DNA of 64,000 bases from Calamus simplicifolius (GCA_900491605.1 UESW01004824.1:640676-704675); one strand, 5' to 3'. Positions 11,676-24,894 are shown, counted from the first letter of the stretch. Notes: generated by a model not told the origin, from the sequence alone. Made by a program: numbers and translations.

Positions 11676-12170
11676 GGCTCAGGCTCGGCATAATGCTCGC
11701 CGGGTCGCCGGGCCTAGGCCATAGGCGGCAGCTCCCATCGGACATCGTGTGGCATCCGATGGGTTCGGACAGTCGAAGGAGGCCGATCGTGACACCGAGG
11801 GAGATCTTGTGCACGAGAGCCGAATTGGCTCCCACATTTGGCTCAGGCCTGGCGGCGTGCCCACGGCTCGCTAGGCCTGGGCCATGAGCGGCAGCCCCCA
11901 TTAGATGCCGTGCGGCATCTGATGGGGTTTGGACTGCTAGAGGAGGCCGGCCATGCCGCCGAGGGAGGAGACCTTGCGCATGGGAGCTGAACCATCTCCC
12001 ACATTTTGGCTCAGGCTTGGTGGCATGCCTGTTGGCTCGCCGGGCCTGAGCCATGGGCGGCAGTCTCCACCGGATGCCGTGCGGCATCCGATGGGGTTCG
12101 GGCGGCGAAGGTGGTCGGATCTTCGGCAGACTTCGCCGAAGGAGGCAGCGGTTTGTGGAAGGAGAAAATA
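11676..12170. repeat. GC-rich minisatellite, about three units of 164-168 bp with an internal palindrome
   Basis: Units start GGCTCAGG at 11676, 11840 and 12008. Each continues through a gcCGGGCCTrrGCCAT-like block and a palindrome, cleanest in unit 3 as CGGATGCCGTGCGGCATCCG. The stretch is strongly GC- and CpG-rich within an AT-rich window. A 204-codon minus-strand ORF (11662-12276) and several plus-strand ORFs run through it, but they look like a by-product of the composition. It lies between the inverted-motif array and the copia insertion, perhaps in a leader or first intron of CACTA-B. Confidence 0.75.
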
Positions 12171-12326
12171 GGGAATTCAGGGATAGAGTCCGAACCAGAG
12201 TCCAACCGTCAAACTTTATTCGTATTCTATTTCCTCCCTTCGAATTAACAATGGCCATATTGATGGACATCCACAATTATAATCCAACCCCGAGATGCTC
12301 TGCTCTTCTTTCTCATATGCCTTTCT

Positions 12327-14550
12327 TGTTAGTGTGTGCCCTATATCCAATTGGATAAGATGCTAGTTTGTACACATTTCTTTATGAATGCAAATCAAAT
12401 TTATTGGTTTCTTTATCTATCAGGTATTTTTCATATATATATTAGATATATTTTACCTGTGAGATAAAGTCCAAAAGAATGCGAACTGTGCATATGGAAT
12501 TTGTAATAGAGATTACAAATTGTGAGATCCAAAATTGCACATTATGATTCGATTCTTTAAACTTTCCTAGTTGATGCGTAGATAGGATTGGACACTGTCG
12601 AACGCCGTTAAGACTAGCACACATTGCATATCTTCACCCTTGTGGTGTGCAGCTGATCTTGCAAGCTGAAGTATGAAGATACTTGGATATGGTGTGTGGA
12701 TGTTCGTTATTGTAACGATACATTGGATGACCCGCACAGAGATCCCATATGGATATTATATAGAGTGTCGATGGTTGATCTTTGATGATGGTGGTACGAG
12801 TGATCCTTTGACTTGAGATCTTCATTGCACCTTATGTGTGGAATATCATGCTTTGACGACATGCAAACGTCGCTCTAGCCACGGGTGGCAAATATGGTAT
12901 CGATTGGGTATGATATGAAGCACATGAAGGTGATATTTGATCAAGACAGGATTCGTCTCCCTTGATAGAAAGGGTTATATCCCATGGCCACTTGATGGAT
13001 TAAATTGACTGTTAAATCCTTGCAAGATTGAGTAGGAATTCGAAATGGTTTCGAAGTTCTAATTCATATGAGTCAATTTTTCTAAGATCAAGTAAACAAA
13101 GATCAATTATATGGTTGACACATTCCATACCACTGATTGATCTGGGATATGTGATGAAGGGATTGAATCGTACGGTAACAATTCATGGACAGGTGTTGAT
13201 GACCACGTCAACAAACCCTTAACACTTGGGTGGTCATGATGCTTTGCTAGAGGCCGCTCATGATCTATAATCATGGATTCTTTGACTTAATCAAAGAGTT
13301 GATTTGGTTAAAGAATTGACTTGGACAAGGTGTTGATCAAGTAATCCTTACGGTCAATATTAGGGGCATGATTATTACCAACGTGTCAAGGGACCTAATG
13401 GGTCACATGCATTAAGAAGATTTTGGATGAAGTTAAAATAGAAATTAAGTTGGACTTAATTCAAATCAGATAACTAGTAAATTAGGATTGGGTTTGACTC
13501 AATCTTAATGAGAGAACATGAAATTGATGAATAGGATTCATTATAGAGAAAATAATTTTTTGTTCAAAAGAGAGACCTTTTGTACATGAGATGTACATAT
13601 GAAATCCATTAATTAGGCTTGATCCATGTGATGGATGGCTTAGATTAATTGAGATTAAAATATGGTATTTAATTGGGTCCATACGATGGCATGATTTGAT
13701 TCATGGAAACCCAATTAAACTGAGGGCTGAGATCTTGCCACGTGGAGGATGGATTCATGCCCATGTGATGGACATGACCCATCTCCACATCATGGAGGAG
13801 TGAACCCCATGATTTGGGGCATTTTCATGAAGCCAAATTCAAGGTTGCGACGTTGATTTCATGGGATAACCAATTTTCTAATTTTTAGGGATATGGTTTG
13901 GTGGTTGTAATCTTAACATTATCATGATAGAAAATATCCTAAAATTGTTAGGATAATTGTTATCAACTTGATAAGGTTGAATGGTTAGGTGGTTGTGATA
14001 AAATCTCTTTTTTTATGGAACCACGCAACCTCCTTTTCATGTATAAAAGGGAGAGAAATACCCCCTTCGAGAGACACACCAAACTCCTCTCTTTTCTCTC
14101 TCTTGGATGCCTGACACCTCGTTTCTCTCTAAAATGTCCTTTATCTCTCTAGGACATCCCTTTCTCTCTTTTGATTGATTAAGATTTGATCTTGATCAAG
14201 AAATCCTTTTTGATTTGAAAAATCAATAAAAAGAAAAGAGGCGCTAGCACCCCTCGCAAGAAGGTTATCATCCAATCCAGAGAGGACATCATCCAAAGAT
14301 CTTTGCGTGGATCACCATTAGAGGACGGACGCATGGACGGCTAGTAGTAAATCATTTATTGGCTTCATCGAGCATCATCCCCAATAAAGAACACAGGTAT
14401 GATCTATTATTATAATCATGTGTTATTTCTTGTTAACTGAATCTGTTCCCTGAGGATCTTGGGCTTTGGGAATTAAATTATATTTATTTTTATTTTTTGC
14501 TGCATGTTATATGAATTTGATTTATATAAAACATACGAAATTTCCTTACA
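12327..14550 (+). repeat. Copia 5' LTR (2224 bp)
   Basis: Begins TGTTAGTGTGTGCCC and ends TTTCCTTACA directly before the PBS. It pairs with the three 3' LTR segments at 20595-21769, 35732-36537 and 37507-37759 and serves as the empty-site reference for both later insertions: AATCTT around 13500 for CACTA-A and ATCTTTGC near 14299 for the hAT element. Confidence 0.95.
14042..14048 (+). promoter_or_regulatory. Probable TATA box of the copia 5' LTR
   Basis: TATAAAAGG lies in the sequence CATGTATAAAAGG, followed by a CT-rich stretch (CTCCTCTCTTTTCTCTC). The same box is kept in the 3' LTR at 36271-36277. A likely U3/R boundary promoter, inferred from sequence only. Confidence 0.65.
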
Positions 14551-14551
14551 G

Positions 14552-14563
14552 TGGTATCAGAGC
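14552..14563 (+). other. Copia primer-binding site (initiator-Met tRNA)
   Basis: TGGTATCAGAGC, one base after the 5' LTR. It is the standard plant copia PBS complementary to initiator-Met tRNA. Confidence 0.95.
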
Positions 14564-16636
14564 CTCCTCAGGCTTCAAATTCAGTTAATTGATAGAATAC
14601 TTGAGTTCTAGTTTTTATAAACAAAGATCTAAATTTTACATGCGATGTAAAATATAAATATTGCCATGATGAAGATTAAATATTTAATAAGTTTATTATA
14701 TGATAATAAACGTGAATTATTTAGCTTTGATCATGTTAAAAATTAAAAATTATGATTTATGTATGACATAATCATAAAGGCCAAAATTTAACATATCATG
14801 TTTAGAATTTAATTTTGACATGATAAATAACATGATTAAAATCTGAAATAATTATATTGATGAAGATTAAATATTTAATAAGTTTATTATATAAACACGT
14901 GAATTATTTAGATTTGATCATATTAAAAAATTAAAAATTATGATTTATGTATGACATAATCATAAAGGCTGAAATTTAACATATCATGTTTAGAATTTAA
15001 TTTTAACATAATAAATAACATGATTGAAATCTAAAATAATTATATTAATGAAGATTAAATATTTAATAAGTTTATTATATGATAATAAACATGAATTATT
15101 TAGATTTTATCATGTTAAAAAATTAAAAAATTATGATTTATGTGTGACATAATCATAAAGGCTGAAATTTAACATATCATGTTTAGAATTTAATTTTGAC
15201 ATGATAAATAACATGATTAAAATCTAAAATAATTATATTGATAAAAATTTAATATTTAATATATTTATTATATGATAATAAACATAAATTATTTAGATTT
15301 GATCATGTTAAAAATTAAAAATTATGATTTATGTATGACATAATCATAAAGGCTGAAATTTAACATATCGTGTTTAGAATTTAATTTTGACATGATAAAT
15401 AATGTGATTAAAGTCTAAAATAATTATATCATGATAACATGATAATCAAATTAAAATTAAAATTTTAATTTTAACATGTTATCATGTTAGGGATGTTATG
15501 ATAGAGACCAATTAAGATTTTCATGTGATGAAAAAATTTATCATAATAGATAATGATAAGACAATATATATATATAAATTGTTATAAAATATTTGACACT
15601 TATCATAAATCCCTAAAGATCACTATCTTATCTTATCATAATGTGTAATAGATGATAAGGTTTAAGAAAAATTAGATTTAACCATATCATTGTTTGATCC
15701 TATGATTCCATAATTGATCAAATCAATTGGGCTTAACTACAATGGTGTCTGAAAAGGTGCGATCATGGTTTTTAATTGCTCCGTTCGCTGCCTGAAAAAC
15801 CCATTCAATGGGATCGAAGGGTATGCTAAATAGGACCCTATTGATCAGCTGATCTGGCCATTGTTAAGGAAAGCTCTTAATTGATTAGATCAATTAAGGT
15901 TAATCAGGATTGTAGCAATTGATTTGGTCACATGATTAGGGTTTCCCATATTAGATAGTGATCAGGATCCTAATTTGATTAGGAGTCCTAATCATAAGAT
16001 TGGATCTTATGAAATTTTGGTTAATTGAAATTAATCTAAAATTCACATATAGGATATGTAACCTAGCATGATACAAATGTTGTACATGCATGATGGGACC
16101 TAAATGCGCTAAATCCCTCCATGAATATTAAGTCATTAGCCTTCCGTTGTTCACATGATACAAAATCATTAGGGCATGAGATTTGTTGTGCCATAGCCAA
16201 GATCAAGTGAACCTATGAGGAGTTGATTGGGGAACAATGGGTTGACTTAACTAGGTTAGCTGGCATAATTGGCCATAGTCAGGGTCAGTCTAATCTAGAG
16301 GCAAAGTTTAGGGTGATCACATCAGATGTGATAGACAAGGCATTGCCCCCTAAATGATCTAGGAGTCACATTTGATGTGATTGATACAAATCTACCTAAT
16401 TTGGCTTACTAAGATTTGTTGTGCCATAGCCAAGGTCAAGGTAAGTCAATTTGAGGGTCCTAGCCCACTAGAAAATTATTTGATAATTTTTTTGAGATTA
16501 ATAGAGAGGGCTATTGAGCTCGATAAAATAGTGGAAGAAATCAATTTAATTAAAATATTAACATTTCCATATTAAATCGATGATTTGCATTCATAATAAT
16601 TGACTCTCTATTTTTTTTTCAGTTATTAGAGACACC
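14564..16636 (+). other. Copia untranslated leader, about 2.1 kb
   Basis: Long non-coding leader between PBS and gag. It holds about four tandem units of about 190 bp (14671-15430). Further on, a spaced direct repeat of GATTTGTTGTGCCATAGCCA occurs near 16179 and 16413. No ORF of note. Confidence 0.8.
14671..15430 (+). repeat. Four tandem repeats of about 190 bp in the copia leader
   Basis: Units start near 14671, 14862, 15050 and 15240 (GAAGATTAAATATTTAATAA and variants). Each carries TTATGATTTATGTATGACAT and AACATATCATGTTTAGAATT. Unit 4 is the most diverged. Very AT-rich; no coding potential. Confidence 0.9.
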
Positions 16637-17523
16637 ATGAGTGTGAACATCAATCTCAGAGGTATCCTAGAATCCAACAAGCTAACCGGACCTAATTTTC
16701 CTGATTGGCTAAAGAATATCAAGATCGTTCTAAGATCTAAGAAAATCCTATATGTCCTTGACGAGGCAGCACCAAAGGTCCCACCTGCGGATGCTTCAAA
16801 TGAAGTTCTTCTGGCATACAATCTGCATAGAGATGCTGAAGAGATGGCCACATGCTTGATGTTGGCATCTATGTCACCAGATCTTCAAAACAGCATGAGC
16901 ATTTAAATGCTCATGAGATTTTGATGCACCTACAAGAGTTGTTTGGTGCACAATCTCGCTATGAGAGGTTTCAAACCTCCAAAGAGCTATTTCAGTGCAA
17001 AATGGTTGAGGGTTCATCAGTGGGTGAACACGTGCTAAAAATGATCAATTTGATTGAGAAGTTAGTGTGATTGGGTTTCGTAATGGACCATGAACTGAGT
17101 ATCGACTTGGTTTTACAATCATTGCCTCCTAGCTATTCGCATTTTATGTTGAATTTCAACATGAACAGACTTGAGGCTACATTGCCAGAGCTTGCAAATA
17201 TGCTGACTAATGCTGAGCCTAGCATCAAAAAGGATAAAGGGCAATTGATGGTTGTAGAATCTTCAGGCACTCAGAAGAAGCGTCTAAATAAGAATAAGGC
17301 CCGAAAGGCCAAGACAACCAAGCGAACAAAAGGCATTAAGAAGAATATAGCCAAGAAGGATGCAGCCAAAGGAAAATGTCACTTCTATAACAAGGATGGG
17401 CATTGGAAGCGTAACTGCAGGGCTTATTTAGCAAGTCTAAAAGAAAAGAAGCATACTGATGCTTCAACATCAGGTACATTCATAATTGAGATGTATTCTT
17501 CTATTACTTCTTATTCCACTTGA
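16637..17523 (+). pseudogene. Copia gag (capsid and nucleocapsid), broken
   Basis: Starts with ATG at 16637. The N-terminal part (LTGPNFPDWLKNIKIVLRSK) is a typical plant copia gag opening, followed by the UBN2/gag-polypeptide region. The frame shifts near 16890, and an in-frame TGA follows at 17068. A Lys-rich stretch leads to a zinc knuckle at 17377-17418, where the second Cys of the CxxCxxxxHxxxxC pattern reads Tyr. The ORF ends in TGA at 17521, at the gag/protease junction. Gag would package the element RNA in cytoplasmic particles; this copy cannot. Confidence 0.9.
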
Positions 17524-20500
17524 GTATTGGATACCGGTTATGGGTCTCATATTTGTACTAATATACAGATGATAAGAAATAGTAGAAGACTGGGAAAGGA
17601 TGAAGTGATTCTGCGCATGTGAAATGAGCAAAGGTTGCTGCATTAGCTGTAGGAATTTGCTTTTTATCTTTGCCCAGGGCTTGAAATAGAACTTAGTAAT
17701 AGTTACTTTGTGCCGAACATAACAAAGAATATCATATCCATTTCATGTTTAGTAATGAATGGTATTCTTTTGAAATTGGAAATAATGGTATTTCTATTTT
17801 TCGGAACAAAATGTTCTTTGGTTCTGCTGAATTGTTCAACGGAATTTATGTTCTTAATCTTCAAGCCCCTATTATCAATATTGAATCAAAAAGATTAAAA
17901 TCAAATAATTCTAGGGATTCATACCTATGGCATTGTCGTTTAGGCCATATAAATGAAACTCGTTTAACGAAGTTACATAAAGATGGATACTTGGGCTCAT
18001 TCGATTGGGAATCATTTGAGGAATGCGAGTCATGCTTACTTGGCAAGATGACCAAGTCACCTTTTACCGGAAAAGGCGAGCGAGCAACTGAATGTTTGGG
18101 TTTAGTACATTCGGATGTATGTGGACCCATCAACATTCAAGCCATAGGAGTTTTTCTTATTTCATCACGTTCATAGATGACCATAGTAGATATGGTTATG
18201 TATATCTGATGAAGCACAAATCTGAAGCCTTTGAAAAGTTCAAAGAATTTAGATGTGAAGTAGAAAAATAAAATGATAAGAGTATTAAGATACTTCGATC
18301 AGATCGAGGTCGTGAATACTTAAGCCATGAGTTCATAGATTATTTGAAGGAGAAAATTCTTCCTCAATGGACTCCTCCTGGTATACCACAGTATAATGGT
18401 GTGTCAGAAAGGAGAAATCGTACACTGCTAGACATGGTATGTTCCATGATGAGCCTTGCAGATCTTCCAAAAATATTTTGGGGTTATGCGCTAGAAACTG
18501 CCGAATATACCTTAAACCGAGTTCCATCTAAATCGGTCAACTCCACTCCCTATGAGATATGGTATGGAAAGAAACCATCCCTTAATCATTTAAGGGTTTG
18601 GGGCTGTTACGCTTATGTGAAGCGTAATGAATCAGACAAGCTAGAAGCTAGATCTGATAAATGCAATTTTATGGATATCCAAAACAAACAAAATGATATT
18701 ACTTCTACCACCCACTTGAGAAAAATGTGTTTGTCTCAAGACATTCCATATTTCTAGAGAATGAGATTCTCACAATGGGTAGTGGGAGTAAGATTGAACT
18801 TAGTGAAGCTCAAGAACCACAAATTAATATTGACCCATTAGATGGAATGGAGCATATGCCGAATATAGTGGGAGTTGAGCAGGAGACTCAACCCACATTC
18901 AGGCAGACGTTGCATGAAAAGCAACAGGTGGCTCCAAGTACACACCAGCTACGTAGATCTAGTAGACAATTCGCATCCCTAAGAAATATGCATTTCTTAT
19001 AGAGGATGATGAGCCTACCAAATACAAGGAGGCAATGTCTAATATTGACTCTGAGAGATGGCTTGAGGCCATGAAATCTGAGATGGACTCCATTATGACA
19101 ACCAGGTATGGACCTTGGTGATCCACCTGAAGGGGTAAAACCCATTGGGTGCAAATGGGTTTTCAAGAAGAAGACCGACATGGATGGTAATGTGATTACC
19201 TATAAGGCAAGGCTAGTTGCAAAAGGTTACAAGCAAAGACAAGGTGTTGACTTTGATGAAACCTTTTCACCTGTAGCCATGCATAAGTCCATAAGGATTT
19301 TGCTTGCAATAGCAGCATATTTTGACTATGAGATCTAGCAGATGGATGTCAAGACTGCCTTCCTAAATGGAAATTTAGAGGAGGATGTGTATATGATACA
19401 ACCAGAGGGTTTTGAATCCATAGATCCTAAGAAAGTGTGCAAGCTACAAAGGTCTATTTATGGACTTAAGCAAGCCTCTAGAAGTTGGAACATCCAATTT
19501 GATGTGACAATCAAAGAGTTTGATTTTATCAAAAACAAGGATGATCCATGTGTATACAAGAAGGTTAGTGGGAGTGATATTGTTTTCTTGATATTATATG
19601 TGGATGACATATTATTAATAGGAAACAATGTATCCTTCTTAAAAAAGTGAAGGATTGGTTGTCAGTAAATTCTCCATGAAGGATTTGGGAGAAGCAGCCT
19701 ATATACTTGGAATAAAGATCTATAGAGATAGATCTAGAAGGTTGCTTGGATTGACCCAATCCACGTACATAGAGAAGATGCTAAAGCAGTTTAGCATGGA
19801 GGAATCCAAGAAGGGATTCCTGCCAATGTCGCATGGTGTACATCTCTCCAAGGACATGAGTCCTAAGACCCAAGAAGAAAGAGAGTACATGGATAGGATA
19901 CCATACGCATCAGCAATTGGATCCATTATGTATGCGATGCTATGTACGAGGCCTGATGTTTCTTATGCCTTGAGTATCACGAGTAGATATCAAGCAAATA
20001 CGGGTGAGAAACATTGGATGGCAGTCAAGAATATCCTTAAGTACTTGCGAAGAACTAAGGATATGTTCTTAGTTTATGGAGGACCCGATCTTATAGTTTG
20101 AGGTTACACTGGTTCTAGTTTTCAGTCTGATGGAGATGATTATAAATCACAATCAGGCTATGTGTTCACACTCAATGGTGGTGCAGTCAGCTGGAAGAGT
20201 TCCAAGCAGGAGACGACCCTGACTCTACAACTGAAGCCGAGTACATTGCAGCATCAGATGCAGCTAAAGAAGCAGTTTGGATCAAAAAGTTTATCATTAA
20301 ACTTGGAGTGGTTCCAAGCATTGTTAATCCAATATTCTTGTATTGTGATAACAATGGAGCTATTACGCAAGCCAAGGAGCCAAGGTCTCATCAGAGGTCC
20401 AAACATGTACTTAAAAGATATCATGTAATTAGAGAAATCATTGGACGAAATGATATAAAAATAGAACGAGTCCCCACGGATGACAATATTGCTGATCCAT

Positions 20501-20580
20501 TCACTAAAGTCCTGCCGCAGCAGAAGCATGATAGTCATGCTGAGTCACTTGGTATTAGATACATGGGTGATTGGCTCTAG
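17524..20580 (+). pseudogene. Copia pol (protease, integrase, reverse transcriptase, RNase H), broken
   Basis: Order seen: protease site LDTGYGSH (about 17527; usual motif DTGCGSH or DSGAS), GAG-pre-integrase with YLWHCRLGH (about 17925), integrase core with HSDVCGP, RSDRGREY and the NGVSERRNR glutamate (about 18110-18420), reverse transcriptase with KARLVAKGYKQ (about 19208) and the active site YVDD at 19597-19608, and RNase H (about 20090-20580) ending in TAG at 20578-20580. Stops and frame changes occur near 17620, 17735, 18150-18340, 18700-18730, 19000-19110, 19336, 19648 and 20100. Lengths and motifs otherwise fit a full-length element. Confidence 0.92.
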
Positions 20581-20583
20581 TGC

Positions 20584-20594
20584 AAGTGGGAGAT
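20584..20594 (+). other. Copia polypurine tract
   Basis: AAGTGGGAGAT, purine-rich and directly before the TG of the 3' LTR: the plus-strand priming site. Confidence 0.85.
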
Positions 20595-21769
20595 TGTTAG
20601 TGTGTGCCCTAGATCCAATTGGATAAGATGCTAGATTGTATACATTTCTTTATGAATGCAAATCAAATTTATTGGTTTCTTTATCTATCAGGTATTTTTC
20701 ATATATATATTAGATATATTTTACCTGTGAGATAAAGTTCAAAAGAATGCGAACTGTGCATATGAAATTTGTAATAGAGATTACAAATTGTGAGATCGAA
20801 AATTGCACATTATGATTCGATTCTTTAAACTTCCCTAGTCGATGCGTAGACAGGATTAGACACTGTCGAACGCCGTTGAGACTAGCACACATTGCATATC
20901 TTCACCCTTGTGGTGTGCAGCTGATCTTGCAAGATGAAGTATGAAGATACTTGGATATGGTGTGTGGATGTTCGTTATTGTAATGATACATTGGATGACC
21001 CGCACAGAGATCCCATATGGATATTCTATATAGTGTCGATGGTTGATCTTTGATGATGGTGGTGCGAGTGATCCTTTGACTTGAGATCTTCATTGCACCT
21101 TATATGTGGAATATCATGCTTTGATGACATGCAAATGTCGCTCTAGCCACGGGTGGCAAATATGGTGTCGATTGGGTATGATATGAAGCACATGAAGGTG
21201 GTGTTTGATCAAGACAGGATTCGTCTCCCTTGATAGAAAGGGTTATATCCCATGGCCACTTGATGGATTAAATTGACTGTTAAATCCTTGCAAGGTTGAG
21301 TTGAAATTCGAAATGGTTTCGAAGTTCTAATTCATATGAGTCAATTTTTTGAGATCAAGTAAACAAAGATCAATTATATGGTTGACACATTCCATACCAC
21401 TGATTGATCTGGGATATGTGACGAAGGGATTGAATCGTACGGTAACCGTTCATGGATAGGTGTTGATGACCACGTCAACAAACCCTTAATACTTGGGTGG
21501 TCATGATGCTTTGCTAGAGGCCGCTCATAATCTATAATCATGGATTCTTTGACTTAATCAAAGAGTTGATTTGGTTAAAGAATTGACTTGGACAAGGTGT
21601 TGATCAAGTCATCTTAGGGTCAATATTAGGGGCATGATTATTACCAACGTGTCAAGGGACCTAATGGGTCACACGCATTAAGAAGATTTTGGATAAAGTT
21701 AAAATGAGAATTAAGTTGGACTTAATTCAAATCAGATAACCAATAAATTAGGATTGGGTTTGACTCTAT
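20595..21769 (+). repeat. Copia 3' LTR, segment 1 of 3
   Basis: Matches 5' LTR 12327-13500. It ends at TGACTCTAT, where CACTA-A begins; the last 3 bp (TAT) are the left copy of the target duplication. Confidence 0.95.
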
Positions 21770-23400
21770 CACTACTAGAAAAGTGTGATTTACCAAGGGA
21801 TTTTATCGAGGAAAAAAATCCCTCGCAATTCCAAGGGATTTTCTGACAAAAAAATATAAACTATAAAATTTTTCGATAAAATATATTTTCTCGCAAAATC
21901 CATCGCAAAATTAACTTTCCAAGGGATTTTTCCAAGGGATTTTTCTAACATAAATGGGTTCTTTGTTTGATAAAACAAAATATCAATCGCAAAATTTAAT
22001 TTTAGAGGGATTTTGCGAGGGATTTTCGAGGATATTTCTATAATAAATGGCTTATTTGTAAAAAAAATTGATAAACAAATCCCTCAAAAAATCCCTCGGA
22101 AATTAATTTTGCAAGGGATTTTCAAGGGATTTATTTTTCATTAATGAGTTATGAACAAAATTTTTGATGAAAACAAATCCCTCGAAAATACCTTGCAAAA
22201 TTAATTTTTTTTCATTAATGAGTTATTAATAAAATTTTTGATGAAAAAAATCCCTCGAAAATCCCTCGGAAATCAATTTTTTTTACAAATAAGCCATTAA
22301 TCATGGAAATATCCCTTGAAAAATCTCTCGCAAATTGATAAAAAAATCCCTCGGAAAATCCCTCGAAAATTAAATTTTTTTACAATAAACCATTAATCAT
22401 AGAAATATCCCTCGAAAAATCCCTCACAAATTGATAAACAAATCCCTCAAAAATCCCTCGAAAATTAAGTTTGCAAGGGATTTTCCGAGGGATTTGTTTT
22501 TCATTAATGAGTTATTCATAAAATTTTTGATGAAAAAAATCCCTCGAAAAATTCCACGAAATCAATTTTTTTACAAATAAGCCATTAATCATGAAAATAT
22601 CCCTCGGAATATCCCTTGCAAATTGATACAAAAATCCCTCGAAAAAACCCTCAAAATTAATTTTTTTACAAATAACCCATTAATCATAGACATATCCCTC
22701 GAAAAATTCCTCGCAAATTGATAAACAAATCCCTCATAAAATCCCTCAGAAATTAATTTTGCAAGGGATTTTTCGAGGGATTTGTTTTTCATTAATGAGT
22801 TATTAATAAAATTTTTGATGAAAAAAATCCCTCAGAAAATCCCTCGGAAATCAATTTTTTATAAATAAGTGATTAATCATAAAATATCCCTCGGAAAATC
22901 TATCGCAAATTGATAAACAAATCCCTCAGAAAATCCCTTAGAAATTAATTTTGCGAGGGATTTTCCGAGGGATTTTTTTTCATTAATGAGTTATTAATAA
23001 AATTTTTGATGAAAAAAATCCCTCGGAAAATCCCTCGAAATTAATTTTTTTACAAATAAGCCATTAATCATGGAAATATCCCTCGGCAAATCCCTCGCAA
23101 ATTGATAAAAATATAAACAAATCCCTCAAAAAAATCCCTCAAAATTAATTTTGCGAGGGATTTTCCGAGGGATTTGTTTTTCATTAATGAGTTATTAATA
23201 AAATTTATGATGAAAAAACTCCTCTAAAATCCCTCGGAAATCAATTTTTTTACAAATAAGTGATTAATCATGGAAATATCCCTTGGAAAATTCCTCGCAA
23301 ATTGATAAAAAAGATCCCTCAAAAAATCCCTCAGAAATTTGTTTTTTTTACAAATAAGCCATTAATTTTCGAGGGATTTTTGAGGGATTTTTTTCATCGA
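21770..23400. repeat. CACTA-A left subterminal repeat array
   Basis: Dozens of copies of the core TCCCTCGnAAAATCCCTCG and its complement CGAGGGATTTTCCGAGGGAT. Longer units of about 190-290 bp are marked by CATTAATGAGTTATTAATAA at about 22501, 22790, 22981 and 23181. In this superfamily such arrays bind the element's TNPA-type protein. The paired head-to-head motifs could form hairpins. Confidence 0.92.
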
Positions 23401-24649
23401 AAAATTTATGTATTAAAATAAATTTTATGTGAAAGTTTGAAAATTAAAAATATATTTTAAATATAAATTTAAAGTAATTTATGAATAATATAGCCGAGTA
23501 ATTTATCAAATTAATGATATACGTAAAAAAAGGCATGCTTTCATTAATAATACTAATTTTTAAAATAATTAAAGTATTAATTTTTAAAAAAATCCTTTAC
23601 TTTAAATAAGTTTTATCATGACGAGCTCTATGATAAGACTAAAACAAATTAGCCTTTAACTAAATATGTTGATATAATTATGTATTGGTGATTGATCTAT
23701 TAATTAGCCAAGTTTGAAAGGAGACTACCTTTGACTCAACAAGAAAATATGAGTTATGATACCATGTACTAGTGATTGCTTTAGTATCTATGCTTAAAAG
23801 AAAAATTGTTCTTGCACACATGAGATGCCTTTATGCACATATGTGTCAATAATGATTTCACTAGCTTAGTTGGAAAGAAAATGTAATTTTTAGTGAATAA
23901 CATGTTCATACACATACATCTGTCCATGATCACCTCACTGGCTCGACCTAAAAGTAAACATACTTTGATGTGTGAAAACACATTGATGTATGCTAGTGGT
24001 ATGCATCGATGAACTTGTCTTGAAAAGAACTTATTCATGATTACACATAGTCAGTGGTCTATTCCAATGGCTAAGTCTTAATTATAGTTAGACTTGAGAG
24101 AGTGAACACATGCCCCAATTTCAAATTAATTTATAAATCATATAATAATTTCACAAGATCCATAAACTTACTTTCACAAATAGTTTAGATACATCAATAC
24201 ATAATACAAATACTCATGTCTAGTCAATCAATTTGATTTTTAATGTATTATAATTCATCATCAAGTCTAAGTAAAACATGTTATTCTGGATCCATAATTT
24301 TTTTTAAAAAAAATTATGTAAGATAGGCATAAATAATTCCCATGAAACAAAAAATCTTATTTTAGTATTTAAAAAAATAAATTTATGATAAAAATAAATT
24401 ATAATAGGTAGGTAGAATATGATATAAAAACATAAATTATTATAAAAATAAATTTATAATATGATCCCAACTTTTTTTATTCATTAATTTATTATAAAAT
24501 ATTTAAATAGTATAAATTTTTTTTTGAATTAAATTAAATCAAAAATCAATTCCCACCGTTTCCACCGCCCAGGCACCCGAATTCCCTCTCTTTTGAATTA
24601 TTTTTTATCAATTAAATTCAAACAAAAAATCAATTCCCACCTATAGGGC
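23401..24649. other. CACTA-A AT-rich spacer, no gene
   Basis: AT-rich DNA between the subterminal array and the GC-rich first exon; only chance ORFs. The block CAAAAAATCAATTCCCACC (first copy CAAAAATCAATTCCCACC) occurs twice, near 24540 and 24625, just upstream of the probable transcription start region. Confidence 0.7.
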
Positions 24650-24894
24650 CATATTTCATTTGGCATTAAGTCCGCTCGCATCCCTTTCCTGTCCGCTCAC
24701 GTCCACTCGCATCCCCTCTGTCATTAATCTCTCTTCCGTTCGCTCTCCTCCCTCTCTTCCGTCCGCTAGCGTTCATCCTCTTTCGGTCCGCCGGCATCCC
24801 ATCTCCTTCGTCCGACGACCGTTGGGCTTCCTCTCTTCCGTCCAAGAAGCTCAAGCCCTAGGGGACGAGCAAGGGAGCGAACGTGCAAACAAGG
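24650..24894 (+). other. Probable non-coding first exon and promoter region of the CACTA-A genes
   Basis: Abrupt GC-rich, pyrimidine-rich patch (TCCGCTCGCATCCC repeats) ending at a good donor, CAAACAAG|GTAAATCG (24894/24895). Plant CACTA elements commonly have a GC-rich leader exon between the subterminal repeats and the transposase. An 85-codon ORF runs through it, but I do not think it is translated. Confidence 0.5.

Noticed and set aside
11662..12276. 204-codon minus-strand ORF in the GC-rich patch
   Set aside because: It follows the GC-rich tandem repeat, several other frames are also open, and the translation is repetitive and Arg/Pro-rich without motifs.
21770..23400. CRISPR-like array of short repeats
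   Set aside because: The repeats are in both orientations without regular unique spacers, and they lie at the end of an element with CACTA termini in plant DNA; they are subterminal transposase-binding motifs.
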